This document shows, in pieces, positions 17,427 to 24,791 of a stretch of 50,336 nucleotides of DNA (within the stretch, counting starts at the first letter, position 1; every line of letters starts with the position of its first letter). The notes below the pieces were generated by a model that saw only the letters and a program-made list of their open reading frames with translations, was not told where the DNA came from and ran no database searches. Made by a program: the position numbers and the translations under genes. The stretch lies in the NCBI GenBank assembly GCA_900550415.1, contig URSO01000005.1, positions 1 through 50,336 of the forward strand. Direction: 5' to 3'. This DNA is from an uncultured Collinsella sp. (GTDB taxonomy: Bacteria > Actinomycetota > Coriobacteriia > Coriobacteriales > Coriobacteriaceae).

Positions 17427-18108
17427 CGCGGGCACCTCTTCCGTCAAATACAGCATCGCACGCCAACGCAATGGCCATGCCGGCCACGACGCTTGCCGGC
17501 ACGGCAATATTCGTGAGGCCCAAGAACTTGCATACGGCGACGGACACCGCGCCCGAAACCGCCGCGACAACGTTGCCGCGCGACAGCCGCTGCGAAAAGA
17601 GCAGGCAGATAAAGAGCGAGGTGCAGACAAAGGCTGCAATGGCGGTGGGAACATCGACAACGGCGCCGACGATGGCGCCCATCGTACACGAAACGCCCCA
17701 TGTTGCGATGAGAATCACGTTGAGCACAAAGGACTCGCGCGGGCCCCAATCCTCCCCTTCAACCAACTTGGCAAGCGAGATGCCATATGCCTCCTCGGTA
17801 AGTGTCGCGGCAACAGCCAGCGTCTGACGCTTCGAGGCACCCGTCAGATGCGGCGCGATCGATGCCGAGTAAAGCGCAAAGCGCGAGGAGATGGCAGCAA
17901 CGCTCGCGACGATCGATGCTGCAGGCACGCCCGCCAGCCACAGGTTGCAGATCATAAACTGGCCGCTGCCCGTCACAAACGTGCTGCTCAGGGCAAAGAC
18001 CATCCAGGGTTCCATTCCCGTCTGCCCCATGATCATTCCGCACGGCGCGCCTATTGCAACATAGGTAAGCATCACCGGCCAGACGGTTTTAAAGATCCTA
18101 AGGACCAT
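17416..18108 (-). CDS. azlC: AzlC large subunit of branched-chain amino acid exporter
   Basis: 230-residue membrane protein of the AzlC/YgaZ family. Family segments visible are GAPCGMIMGQTGMEPWMVFALSS (in part), FVTGSGQFMICNLWLAG, the SSRFALYSASIAPHL region and TLTEEAYGI. The start at 18108 has GGGGGTGG just upstream; the open frame runs on to 18342 but that stretch is not AzlC-like and covers the divergent promoter region. Cotranscribed with azlD. The window thus holds both an importer (Liv) and an exporter for branched-chain amino acids. Confidence 0.9.
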   Translation of the reverse strand: MVLRIFKTVWPVMLTYVAIGAPCGMIMGQTGMEPWMVFALSSTFVTGSGQFMICNLWLAGVPAASIVASVAAISSRFALYSASIAPHLTGASKRQTLAVAATLTEEAYGISLAKLVEGEDWGPRESFVLNVILIATWGVSCTMGAIVGAVVDVPTAIAAFVCTSLFICLLFSQRLSRGNVVAAVSGAVSVAVCKFLGLTNIAVPASVVAGMAIALACDAVFDGRGARDAR

Positions 18109-18167
18109 GCCACCCCCATTCTGGTAAGTCGTCTGCAGCGCACCTCGCAACGCAGCAGAAATATCAA

Positions 18168-18203
18168 CCGGTGGCAATAAAGTTCGCCTACAATTGCCAC
18201 CGG
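18168..18203. promoter_or_regulatory. 11-bp inverted repeat between divergent azlC and HD genes
   Basis: CCGGTGGCAAT (18168-18178) and ATTGCCACCGG (18193-18203) are perfect inverted repeats 14 bp apart, centred in the 126-bp divergent intergenic region. TACAAT at 18189-18194 could be the -10 of the HD-domain gene. The repeat is a good candidate operator for a dimeric regulator. No T run suggests a terminator. Confidence 0.5.
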
Positions 18204-18234
18204 ATCGAAAGACACAACTTTTTAGGAAGTCATT

Positions 18235-19047
18235 ATGACAGCTATCGATCGAGACCGGGCGCGCGCAGCCTTCAAAAGCTACACCGATGCCTACGACGCC
18301 ACCAACCCACGCATCGCGCTCAAAATCGAGCATACGTACCACGTGGCCGAGGCATGCGATGCCGTAGCGCGCGAGCAGGGCTGGTCGTCAGATGATATTG
18401 ACTTGGCATGGCTTTGCGGCCTGCTGCACGATATAGGCCGCTTTGAGCAGCTGCGACGCTGGGACACCTTTAAGGACGCCGAGAGCATGGGCCATGCAGC
18501 GCTGGGCATCGAGGTCCTCTTTGGCGAGAATCCCGCCGATGCACCCGCCGTGACGAGCGTCCGCGACTTTATCGATGACCCGGCAGAAGATGAGCTCATC
18601 CGAGCGAGCATTGCCTATCACAGCGATTTCCGTCTACCCGCGCAGCTCGACGAGCGCACGCGGCGCTTCTGCGATATCGTGCGCGATGGCGACAAGATCG
18701 ACATTATGCGCACCATCGCCGACAGCACCGTCGACACCATCCTCAAGGTGGATGAGGACACGTTTCTCGCCAGCCACTTCTCGACACCGGCGCTTACCGC
18801 CTTTGACGAGCATCGCTGCGTCGCGCGTGAAGAGCGCAACGAGCCGGCGGACTACCTGGTGGGGCTCATCTGCTTTATGTTTGAGCTCGTCCATCCGGCA
18901 AGCCGTGCACTGGCGCGCGAGCAAGGCGATATCTATCGCCTGCTCGACGCGCCCTTTGGCATTACGCGACCCTTTACCGACCCCGCCGCGCAGGCAACCT
19001 GGAGCCGCCTTAAGGACGAGCTGCGCCGCTGGCTGGCAAGCGCTTAG
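18235..19047 (+). CDS. HD-domain metal-dependent phosphohydrolase
   Basis: 270-residue protein with an HD domain: His33 (IEHTYHVAE), His65-Asp66 (LLHDIGRF) and a later Asp in IVRDGDKIDIM complete the metal-binding pattern. Such enzymes cleave nucleotide or other phosphate bonds; the substrate cannot be inferred. It is not HD-GYP, so no link to the nearby diguanylate cyclase is implied. ATG at 18235 follows TTAGGAAG. Its stop codon (19045-19047) overlaps the stop of the convergent etfA (19044-19046), leaving no room for a terminator. Confidence 0.85.
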   Translation: MTAIDRDRARAAFKSYTDAYDATNPRIALKIEHTYHVAEACDAVAREQGWSSDDIDLAWLCGLLHDIGRFEQLRRWDTFKDAESMGHAALGIEVLFGENPADAPAVTSVRDFIDDPAEDELIRASIAYHSDFRLPAQLDERTRRFCDIVRDGDKIDIMRTIADSTVDTILKVDEDTFLASHFSTPALTAFDEHRCVAREERNEPADYLVGLICFMFELVHPASRALAREQGDIYRLLDAPFGITRPFTDPAAQATWSRLKDELRRWLASA

Positions 19048-20249
19048 CACTCGAGCTGAGCCAGCAGTTCCTCAACGATCTCAACGGCATCGCCGACGAC
19101 CTTGTACCGGGCGGCACCGAAGATGGGGGCATCCGGGTCCTCATTGATGGCGACAATGCACTCCGCCCCACCGATGCCGGCGAGATGCTGGATAGCGCCC
19201 GAGACACCGATGCTCACGAGGAGCTTGGGCGAGACCGATACACCCGTCTGGCCAATTTGGTGGCGATACTCCAGCCAGCCGGCCTCCACCACGGGGCGCG
19301 TGCAGCCAAGCTCGGCACCCAGAGCCTCGGCAAGCTTTCGCATCAGCGGTAGGTTTTTCTTGGAGCCGATGCCGCGGCCCACCACGACTAGACGCTCGGC
19401 ATCGGCAATTGAGGCCTGCTGTCCCCACTCCTCGGCGGGAATCGAGATCTCGACACGGGCCTTAACGTCATCCGCTAGCACTACCTGGGCAATCGTGCCG
19501 GAGCGGCTATAGTCAAACTCGGGCGCCTTAAAGATGCCGGGGCGCACCGTTGCCATCTGAGGACGGTGGTTGGGGCAGATAATGGTGGCCATCAGGTTGC
19601 CGCCAAACGCCGGGCGCGTCTGCTGCAGCAGACCCGTCTCCGTATCCATCGAAAGCACCGTGCAATCGGCCGTAAGGCCCGTCTGCAAGCGCACGGCCAC
19701 ACCGGGCGCCAGCTCGCGACCAAAGGCGGTCGCGCCGTACAGGATGGCCTCGGGCTTGCGCTCGGCTACCAAATCGCAGATCAAGCGAGCGTAGACCTCC
19801 GCGTCGTTCTGACGCAGGCGCTCGTCGCGACAGGCCAGGACTTCGTCGGCGCCCGCGCAAACCAGGTGTTCGAGGTCCTCGAGCGAGCCCTCGGAACCTA
19901 TGCCGATCAGCGCCACCAGGCGACAGCCGCGTGCATCGGCAAGCTCGCGCCCCTTGCCCATGAGCTCGAAGGCCACGGATGCCACGGCATCGTGCTTGTC
20001 AGTTTGCACGAAGACCCAAATGTCTCGATATGCGTCAAGGTCTACCGCGCCGGCGGCCTCGTCGCGCTCAATCGAGATGGCGTTGACGGGGCAGGCGTCG
20101 ACGCACCCACCGCACAGGATACAGCCGTCGGTTACGCGGGCACAGCGATTGGGGCGCTCACCCTCCACCACAATGCCGCCCGAGGCGCAGGCGCGAACGC
20201 AGCGACCACAGCCGATGCAGGCTTCGCTATCGATAATCAGCCCGCTCAT
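19044..20249 (-). CDS. etfA: Electron transfer flavoprotein alpha subunit with N-terminal ferredoxin domain
   Basis: 401 residues. Residues 1-60 form a 2x[4Fe-4S] ferredoxin module (Cys11/14/17/21 and Cys43/46/49/53); the ETF alpha domain follows, with the FAD-binding C-terminal part (GRGIGSKKNLPLMRKLAEALGA, in part; then LLVSIGVSGAIQHLAGI and INEDPDAPIF). This fused form is typical of LctC of the electron-confurcating lactate dehydrogenase complex and of related bifurcating ETFs. It starts immediately after the etfB stop. With EtfB and the GlcD-like oxidase it would drive lactate oxidation by NAD+ at the expense of reduced ferredoxin. Confidence 0.93.
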   Translation of the reverse strand: MSGLIIDSEACIGCGRCVRACASGGIVVEGERPNRCARVTDGCILCGGCVDACPVNAISIERDEAAGAVDLDAYRDIWVFVQTDKHDAVASVAFELMGKGRELADARGCRLVALIGIGSEGSLEDLEHLVCAGADEVLACRDERLRQNDAEVYARLICDLVAERKPEAILYGATAFGRELAPGVAVRLQTGLTADCTVLSMDTETGLLQQTRPAFGGNLMATIICPNHRPQMATVRPGIFKAPEFDYSRSGTIAQVVLADDVKARVEISIPAEEWGQQASIADAERLVVVGRGIGSKKNLPLMRKLAEALGAELGCTRPVVEAGWLEYRHQIGQTGVSVSPKLLVSIGVSGAIQHLAGIGGAECIVAINEDPDAPIFGAARYKVVGDAVEIVEELLAQLEC

Positions 20250-21065
20250 CTATGCCATCCCCTCGATAATCTTGGCAAGTTTTACCGCCTGCTCGGACGC
20301 CGTTCCCTCAACGGCCTCGCACGTTTGGTCACGGTCGGGCACAAACGAGTGCACGACCTGCGTCGGTGATCCGGCAAGGCCGCAACGCGAAGGATCGGCG
20401 TTTACGTCGGCAGCGCTGGCCACGCGCACGTCTGCATCCTCGGCCGCGCGAATACCGGCAATACTCGGCATGCGCAGCTGGCCAATCTCCTTGGCAGTCG
20501 TCATCGCACACGGCATCTCAAGACACACCGTCTCCTCGCCGGCATCGCAGCCGTGAACGAGCGCCAGCGAGCCACACGTCGTAAATCCCGCGCTCTGCAC
20601 ACAGCTCACGTCGGTCACGCAGGGGACCCCAAAGGCGCCGGCCAGCTCGGGGCCGATCTGGGCCGTATCGCCGTCCACTGCCATCTTGCCGCAGATGATC
20701 AGGTCAAAGTCCTCCTCGAGTGCCTCGATGCCGCATTTGAGGGCATAGGTGGTGGCTAGGGTATCGGCGCCCGCAAAGGCTCGGTCGGTCAGCAGCAGCG
20801 CGTCGTCGGCACCGCGGGCGATGCAGTCGCGCAGCAGCGATTTGGTCGCGGGGATGCCCATCGACACCACCGTCACACGCACGTCCATGCCAAAGCCGAT
20901 AAAGTCGTCCTTCAGCGCTAGCGCACATTCGAGAGCACTTGCATCGAAGGGATTAATGACCGCCTGCTTGCCATCACGCACGATAGTATTGGTCTTGGGG
21001 TCCATCTTGACCTCGGTGCTTCCGGGCACCGCCTTGACGCACACCACCATATGGAAATCACTCAT
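20250..21065 (-). CDS. etfB: Electron transfer flavoprotein beta subunit
   Basis: 271-residue EtfB, opening with the typical VVCVKAVPGSTEVKMDP and containing the ETF beta stretch LDxxALE-like NPFDASALECALAL and CGKMAVDGDTAQIGPELA. In confurcating complexes this subunit holds the FAD that splits or joins electrons between ferredoxin and NAD. Start choice: GTG at 21071 overlaps the upstream stop (GTGA) but sits too near AAAGGGGG; ATG at 21065 has nine-base spacing and is preferred. etfA begins with no gap. Confidence 0.93.
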   Translation of the reverse strand: MSDFHMVVCVKAVPGSTEVKMDPKTNTIVRDGKQAVINPFDASALECALALKDDFIGFGMDVRVTVVSMGIPATKSLLRDCIARGADDALLLTDRAFAGADTLATTYALKCGIEALEEDFDLIICGKMAVDGDTAQIGPELAGAFGVPCVTDVSCVQSAGFTTCGSLALVHGCDAGEETVCLEMPCAMTTAKEIGQLRMPSIAGIRAAEDADVRVASAADVNADPSRCGLAGSPTQVVHSFVPDRDQTCEAVEGTASEQAVKLAKIIEGMA

Positions 21066-21067
21066 CT

Positions 21068-22669
21068 TCACGCGCCCCCTTTCTGGACGAGTTCATCCAA
21101 GAGCTTCTCCGTAAACAGGTTGCCGCGACCCAGCTGGCCGGCAGGATCAAGCTGGAGTTTGAGACGCGCCGACTCGACCATGGCCTCGTGGCCGTACATC
21201 GTCTCCAAGAAGCCCGCCTTGATCTTGCCGACGCCGTGTTCGGCAGAAACGGCACCGCCCATGGCCGTGACCTCGGAAGCCCACTGGGCAAAGAGCTCTC
21301 CACCACGACGGTAGTCTTGCGCATCGCGCGGCAGGATGTTCACATGCAGATGGTTGTTCCCGATGTGTCCCCAGGCAGCAGACTCAAGCCCGCTTTCGGC
21401 CAGCGTGCGGCGATAGAGGGCCACGACATCGGCAAGGCGTGCATTGGGCACCGACATATCCGATCCCAGCTTGGTAATGGTGGGGTCGGTGCGGCGACGC
21501 TCGTCAATGAGCATGTTGACGCTCTCGGGCACCGCGTGGCGGAAGAACCGCTGGCACTCGCGATCGACTTCGTTGCGGGCGACCCATGTCGCATCGTCGC
21601 GGCCGCCCGCAAGCTCCAGCACCCATCCCAAGTGGTACAGCTCCTCGGTCGCCTGCGCCTCGTCATCGCAATCGAGCTCCACGTAGACACATACCTTGGC
21701 CTCTTTGTCGAGCGCCGGCAGCGAGGCAAACGCCGTCGACTGCTCGCGCTGGCGACGTAGAATATCCAGGGCGCCAGCATCGAAGTACTCGATGGCAGCC
21801 GCATGGGACAGGACAGGGCGCACGGAATCGGTAAAGGACACCGCCTTGTCCTCGCTATCGAAAAAGCAACTCACACCCCAAACGACCGCAGGCGCCGCCT
21901 GCAGGGCGATCTCGAGCTCGGTAATGACGCCGAGCGTGCCGCACGCGCCGATAAAGAGGTCGATGGCGTCCATATCGTCCGCAACGAAATAGCCTGAGGC
22001 ATTTTTTGTCTCGGGCATGGTATAGCCGGGAAGATCGAGCTCGAGCGTACGGCCCTCTGCCGTCACGAGCGACAGGTGGCGGCCCTGGGCAAAAGCCTCG
22101 CCGCGCTGAAGCTCAAGCAAATCGCCATCAGCCAGCGCGACGTGGAGTCCCGTGATATGCGGGCGCATGGGGCCGTAAGCGTAGCTGCGGGCGCCGGAGG
22201 CGTTGCATGCCGCCATGCCACCCAGACAGGCAGATGCCTCGGTGGGATCGGTGGGAAAGAACTGCTCGGGGGACTCTTGGAACTCCTCGTAGGCCTCAAG
22301 CGATGCCTGGTCCCAACCAGCGGTCGGCAGTACCTTCTTGCTCAGCTGCTTACGCAGCTCCGAGAGCACAACGCCCGGCTCCACGCGCAGCAGAAATTGG
22401 CCTTGTTCATCGCGGCGAAGGCCCAAGTAGCGATTCATACGGGAAGTATTGAGGATATGCCCACCGTGGGGCACGGCACCGGCGGCAAGGCCGGTTCGGG
22501 CGCCCTGAACCGTTACCGGGACACGCTCGGCATGGAGCGTTTCCAAAATGGCACGGACCTCGTCTTCCGTTGTCGGAAACGAGATGCTCGATGCTTCGCC
22601 CGATGCACGAGATTCATCGCGGCCATACTCTTCGAACTCATCGGTGAAGGGTTTAATGGCTGCAGACAC
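21068..22669 (-). CDS. lctD: GlcD/LctD-type FAD-linked 2-hydroxyacid (lactate) dehydrogenase
   Basis: 533-residue FAD-linked oxidase. The N-terminal FAD_binding_4 domain carries VQGARTGLAAGAVPHGG near residue 55 and the C-terminal FAD-oxidase_C domain has the GHIGNNHLHVN metal/substrate loop and SAEHGVGKIK at the end. In the LctBCD complex this subunit oxidises lactate to pyruvate. The start is GTG at 22669 behind AAAGGGGGAG. The stop overlaps the etfB region, so lctD-etfB-etfA is one operon; in Acetobacterium woodii, by contrast, the dehydrogenase gene comes after the two etf genes. Other 2-hydroxyacids remain possible. Confidence 0.85.
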   Translation of the reverse strand: MSAAIKPFTDEFEEYGRDESRASGEASSISFPTTEDEVRAILETLHAERVPVTVQGARTGLAAGAVPHGGHILNTSRMNRYLGLRRDEQGQFLLRVEPGVVLSELRKQLSKKVLPTAGWDQASLEAYEEFQESPEQFFPTDPTEASACLGGMAACNASGARSYAYGPMRPHITGLHVALADGDLLELQRGEAFAQGRHLSLVTAEGRTLELDLPGYTMPETKNASGYFVADDMDAIDLFIGACGTLGVITELEIALQAAPAVVWGVSCFFDSEDKAVSFTDSVRPVLSHAAAIEYFDAGALDILRRQREQSTAFASLPALDKEAKVCVYVELDCDDEAQATEELYHLGWVLELAGGRDDATWVARNEVDRECQRFFRHAVPESVNMLIDERRRTDPTITKLGSDMSVPNARLADVVALYRRTLAESGLESAAWGHIGNNHLHVNILPRDAQDYRRGGELFAQWASEVTAMGGAVSAEHGVGKIKAGFLETMYGHEAMVESARLKLQLDPAGQLGRGNLFTEKLLDELVQKGGA

Positions 22670-22751
22670 GCGAACTCCCCCTTTAGCTAACTACAGTGTT
22701 TGCAGGGAGATGTTACCGCATCGTTTCGTCGACGTGTTCGAGACCGTCTCC

Positions 22752-22779
22752 ATAATTGGCGATTTTTACGTTTGTGCAA
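22752..22779 (-). promoter_or_regulatory. Possible promoter of the lactate dehydrogenase operon
   Basis: On the minus strand TTGCAC (22774-22779) and AATTAT (22752-22757) are 16 bp apart, about 80 bp before the GTG start. The rest of the 346-bp gap 22670-23015 is a divergent regulatory region with no convincing ORF; it also holds the TTGGTCA direct repeat. Confidence 0.3.
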
Positions 22780-22923
22780 TTCGGCGAACGGCAAGGCTTC
22801 CTCGGCAGACGATGCTTTTGACACATATCGCCCCGCCGTCGCCGACCGCTCGATTGTCGCTCGAAAAAAGTTGAAGTAATTTTTTCCACCTTTTACCTGC
22901 GGAGATGTCAATCCGTCAAGCAT

Positions 22924-22941
22924 TTGGTCAGAAATTGGTCA
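22924..22941. promoter_or_regulatory. TTGGTCA direct repeat, 11-bp period
   Basis: TTGGTCA occurs at 22924-22930 and 22935-22941, one helical turn apart, in the divergent region between lctD and the small-protein cluster. This spacing fits a tandemly bound regulator, but no known factor is recognised. Confidence 0.3.
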
Positions 22942-23015
22942 AGTAGCGGCTGATACGGTCGGCGTCGACAGCCAAAACCGATAGAAGTTTTGGCCCCAGA
23001 AGCAGGGAGGTTCCC

Positions 23016-23312
23016 ATGGCATATTACTGGCCCCAGTACGGCGTCGCCATCGAGGTCGACGACGATCCCTATCTCCTGCCTTTCGACGAAGAGGCGTTCC
23101 CCGATACGGCGGTCTACCACGTCACCACCGATGTTATCTGCGACCCCGAGTCGTTCTCGGCGCTCGCCCACCACATCGCGCGTATCCACGACATCGAGCT
23201 CCCTCACGACTTTGACGAGCTCATCTACTCGCGCCGCCTGATGCTTCACATGCTCTTTGGAGCGGACCCGTCCACGTTCGCACATGTCTACACCACCAAG
23301 GACGCCGCATGA
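23016..23312 (+). CDS. Hypothetical acidic small protein
   Basis: 98 residues, not recognised. It is soluble-looking, acidic (EVDDDPYLLPFDEEAFPD near residues 13-30) and rich in His, Asp and aromatic residues, with no signal peptide or membrane segment. ATG at 23016 has GGGAGG six bases upstream. Its stop overlaps the next start as ATGA, so the two are translationally coupled. First gene of a five-gene plus-strand cluster whose other members are mostly exported. Confidence 0.75.
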   Translation: MAYYWPQYGVAIEVDDDPYLLPFDEEAFPDTAVYHVTTDVICDPESFSALAHHIARIHDIELPHDFDELIYSRRLMLHMLFGADPSTFAHVYTTKDAA

Positions 23313-23818
23313 GTGCGAAGAAGCCGCCCCGCCTCGCAGGACTGGGGCGTCGCAAGAAACTCGTCGTTGTCTGCCTGGCTATCGTCTGCGCCCTCATCGC
23401 CGTAGGGCTATACGCCTGGCAGTCGCAGCCCGTGCCCGAAGCGGGCGCCTCAGTCACGACGGCAGAGGGCAAATCGCGACAAGAAATCCAAGATGAGCTC
23501 GATGCCATCGTCCGCGACAACATGATGACGATTTCGGTCGCGCCGGTCGCTCAGCTACAGGAGGACGGCAAGCTGCGCGTCAACGTGCAAAACGTCCAAG
23601 ACAATAAATTTCCCCAGCGATTCTGCGTCATCCAAAACGACGAGACCATGTACGAATCCGGTGTGGTCGAGACCGGCAAGACAATCGAGACGTGCCCCGC
23701 CGGCGACATCAAAGAAGGCGAGGCATACATCGAGATCCAGGCACTCGATGCCAAGACCCTCGACAGCCACGGCAATCCGACACGTGTCAAGGTACGGGTT
23801 GAGCAAGCCGAGAACTAG
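23309..23818 (+). CDS. Single-pass membrane-anchored hypothetical protein
   Basis: 169 residues, not recognised. A basic N-terminus (KKPPRLAGLGRRKK) precedes one hydrophobic helix at about residues 18-37, giving an N-in, C-out anchor. The remaining 130 residues are extracytoplasmic, predicted mostly beta, with two Cys (in RFCVIQND and ETCPAGD) that could form a disulfide. Coupled to the upstream gene by a 4-bp ATGA overlap, and followed 90 bp later by a secreted protein. I infer a cell-envelope role only. Confidence 0.75.
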   Translation: MSAKKPPRLAGLGRRKKLVVVCLAIVCALIAVGLYAWQSQPVPEAGASVTTAEGKSRQEIQDELDAIVRDNMMTISVAPVAQLQEDGKLRVNVQNVQDNKFPQRFCVIQNDETMYESGVVETGKTIETCPAGDIKEGEAYIEIQALDAKTLDSHGNPTRVKVRVEQAEN

Positions 23819-23908
23819 CTTTTTCGGCCGACGCGACACCGCACGCAATTCACCAGCATTCGTCCAATCATCGCGGGGACGGCCCGCGGCGAATAGAAAG
23901 GAACGACC

Positions 23909-24508
23909 ATGGACATCACCAGGAACATGAACGGAGCCAGAGCGCTCATCGTGGGCGCAGGGCTCGCGCTCGCGCTCGCAATGGGCGCCGCCCCGACGCC
24001 AGCTCTGGCAGCCGGGCGCGTTGGAACCACGAAAGTAATGGTCAGGACCGAGATCGACAACGTAGAGTTCAAAGTTCCGACGGTTATTCCCTTCGTCGCC
24101 AAGGCCGACGGCACGCTTCAGGGCCCCTCAGAAGACGCGACCACCATCGACAATCATTCGGCCTACGGCATCCATGTCACCAACATGAAGATCGACGCCA
24201 TGAACACCTGGACCATTGCCGCCGACGCCAAGGCCGGAACCGCGCAGAATTCCATCGACTTTAAGGTCGGCCCCGACGGCGCACTCCAGAACGCCAGCGC
24301 CGCAATGCAGGAGACGGGCCTCGATCTTTCCAAGAATGCAGCCTTCGACATGGGCTACCAGGGCATTGCCGGCGGCACGGACAAAATTAAGCTCAAGACA
24401 AGCGGAAACGTCGCCCGCGTCACGCGCGACATCTTCCGCGTAACCGGCGAAGGCGATCAGGTTGCAACGATCACCTGGACGGTCGAGCCCGGTGCGCACA
24501 CGGCATAA
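23909..24508 (+). CDS. Secreted beta-rich hypothetical protein
   Basis: 199 residues. The signal peptide covers about residues 1-34 (hydrophobic LALALAMGAAPTPALAA, cleavage after ALA). The mature part has a VPTVIPFVAKADGTLQGPS stretch followed by alternating beta segments (HVTNMKIDAMNTWTIAA), a pattern I associate with WxL-like or pilin-like surface proteins of Gram-positive gut bacteria, though without the WxL motif itself and without LPxTG. ATG at 23909 follows AAAGGAACGACC. It overlaps the start of the next gene by 17 bp. Confidence 0.75.
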   Translation: MDITRNMNGARALIVGAGLALALAMGAAPTPALAAGRVGTTKVMVRTEIDNVEFKVPTVIPFVAKADGTLQGPSEDATTIDNHSAYGIHVTNMKIDAMNTWTIAADAKAGTAQNSIDFKVGPDGALQNASAAMQETGLDLSKNAAFDMGYQGIAGGTDKIKLKTSGNVARVTRDIFRVTGEGDQVATITWTVEPGAHTA

Positions 24509-24773
24509 GGCCGTCGCCCTGGCCGCCGCCGTCAGTATCCTAGCGTTTGGGCCAGCCATGGCCTTTGCCCAGCAAGAACAGGCGCAGGCCGCCACGCAGG
24601 TGACGGTCGACCTCTCGGAGCTCGACCGCGGCAACTGCAAGGAACCGTTGGCACAGACAGACGACAGACGATGGCTCTTGGCAGCAGGCGCCACGGCAGC
24701 AGGCGCGGGAACCGCCGGCCTCGGTCTGCACATCAAACGCAGCCAGAAACGAAACACGGACAGGCCGCACTAA
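24492..24773 (+). CDS. Small exported protein with C-terminal membrane anchor
   Basis: 93 residues starting at GTG 24492, chosen because it gives a clean signal peptide (MRTRHKAVALAAAVSILAF, then AMAFAQQ). About 30 exposed residues follow, containing LSELDRGNCKEPL, then an Ala/Gly-rich hydrophobic helix (AAGATAAGAGTAGLGLHI) and a basic tail, the layout of a sortase-less wall anchor. An ATG at 24462 in the same frame would overlap the previous gene by 47 bp and add a non-signal leader. The ExDxGNC motif recurs in the 476-residue protein that follows. Confidence 0.6.
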   Translation: MRTRHKAVALAAAVSILAFGPAMAFAQQEQAQAATQVTVDLSELDRGNCKEPLAQTDDRRWLLAAGATAAGAGTAGLGLHIKRSQKRNTDRPH

Positions 24774-24791
24774 ATTAGCTAAGGAGACCCC

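Noticed and set aside
17103..17660. Longer 185-residue version of azlD
   Set aside because: The extra N-terminus lies wholly inside azlC in another frame; the internal start at 17426 gives the normal AzlD length.
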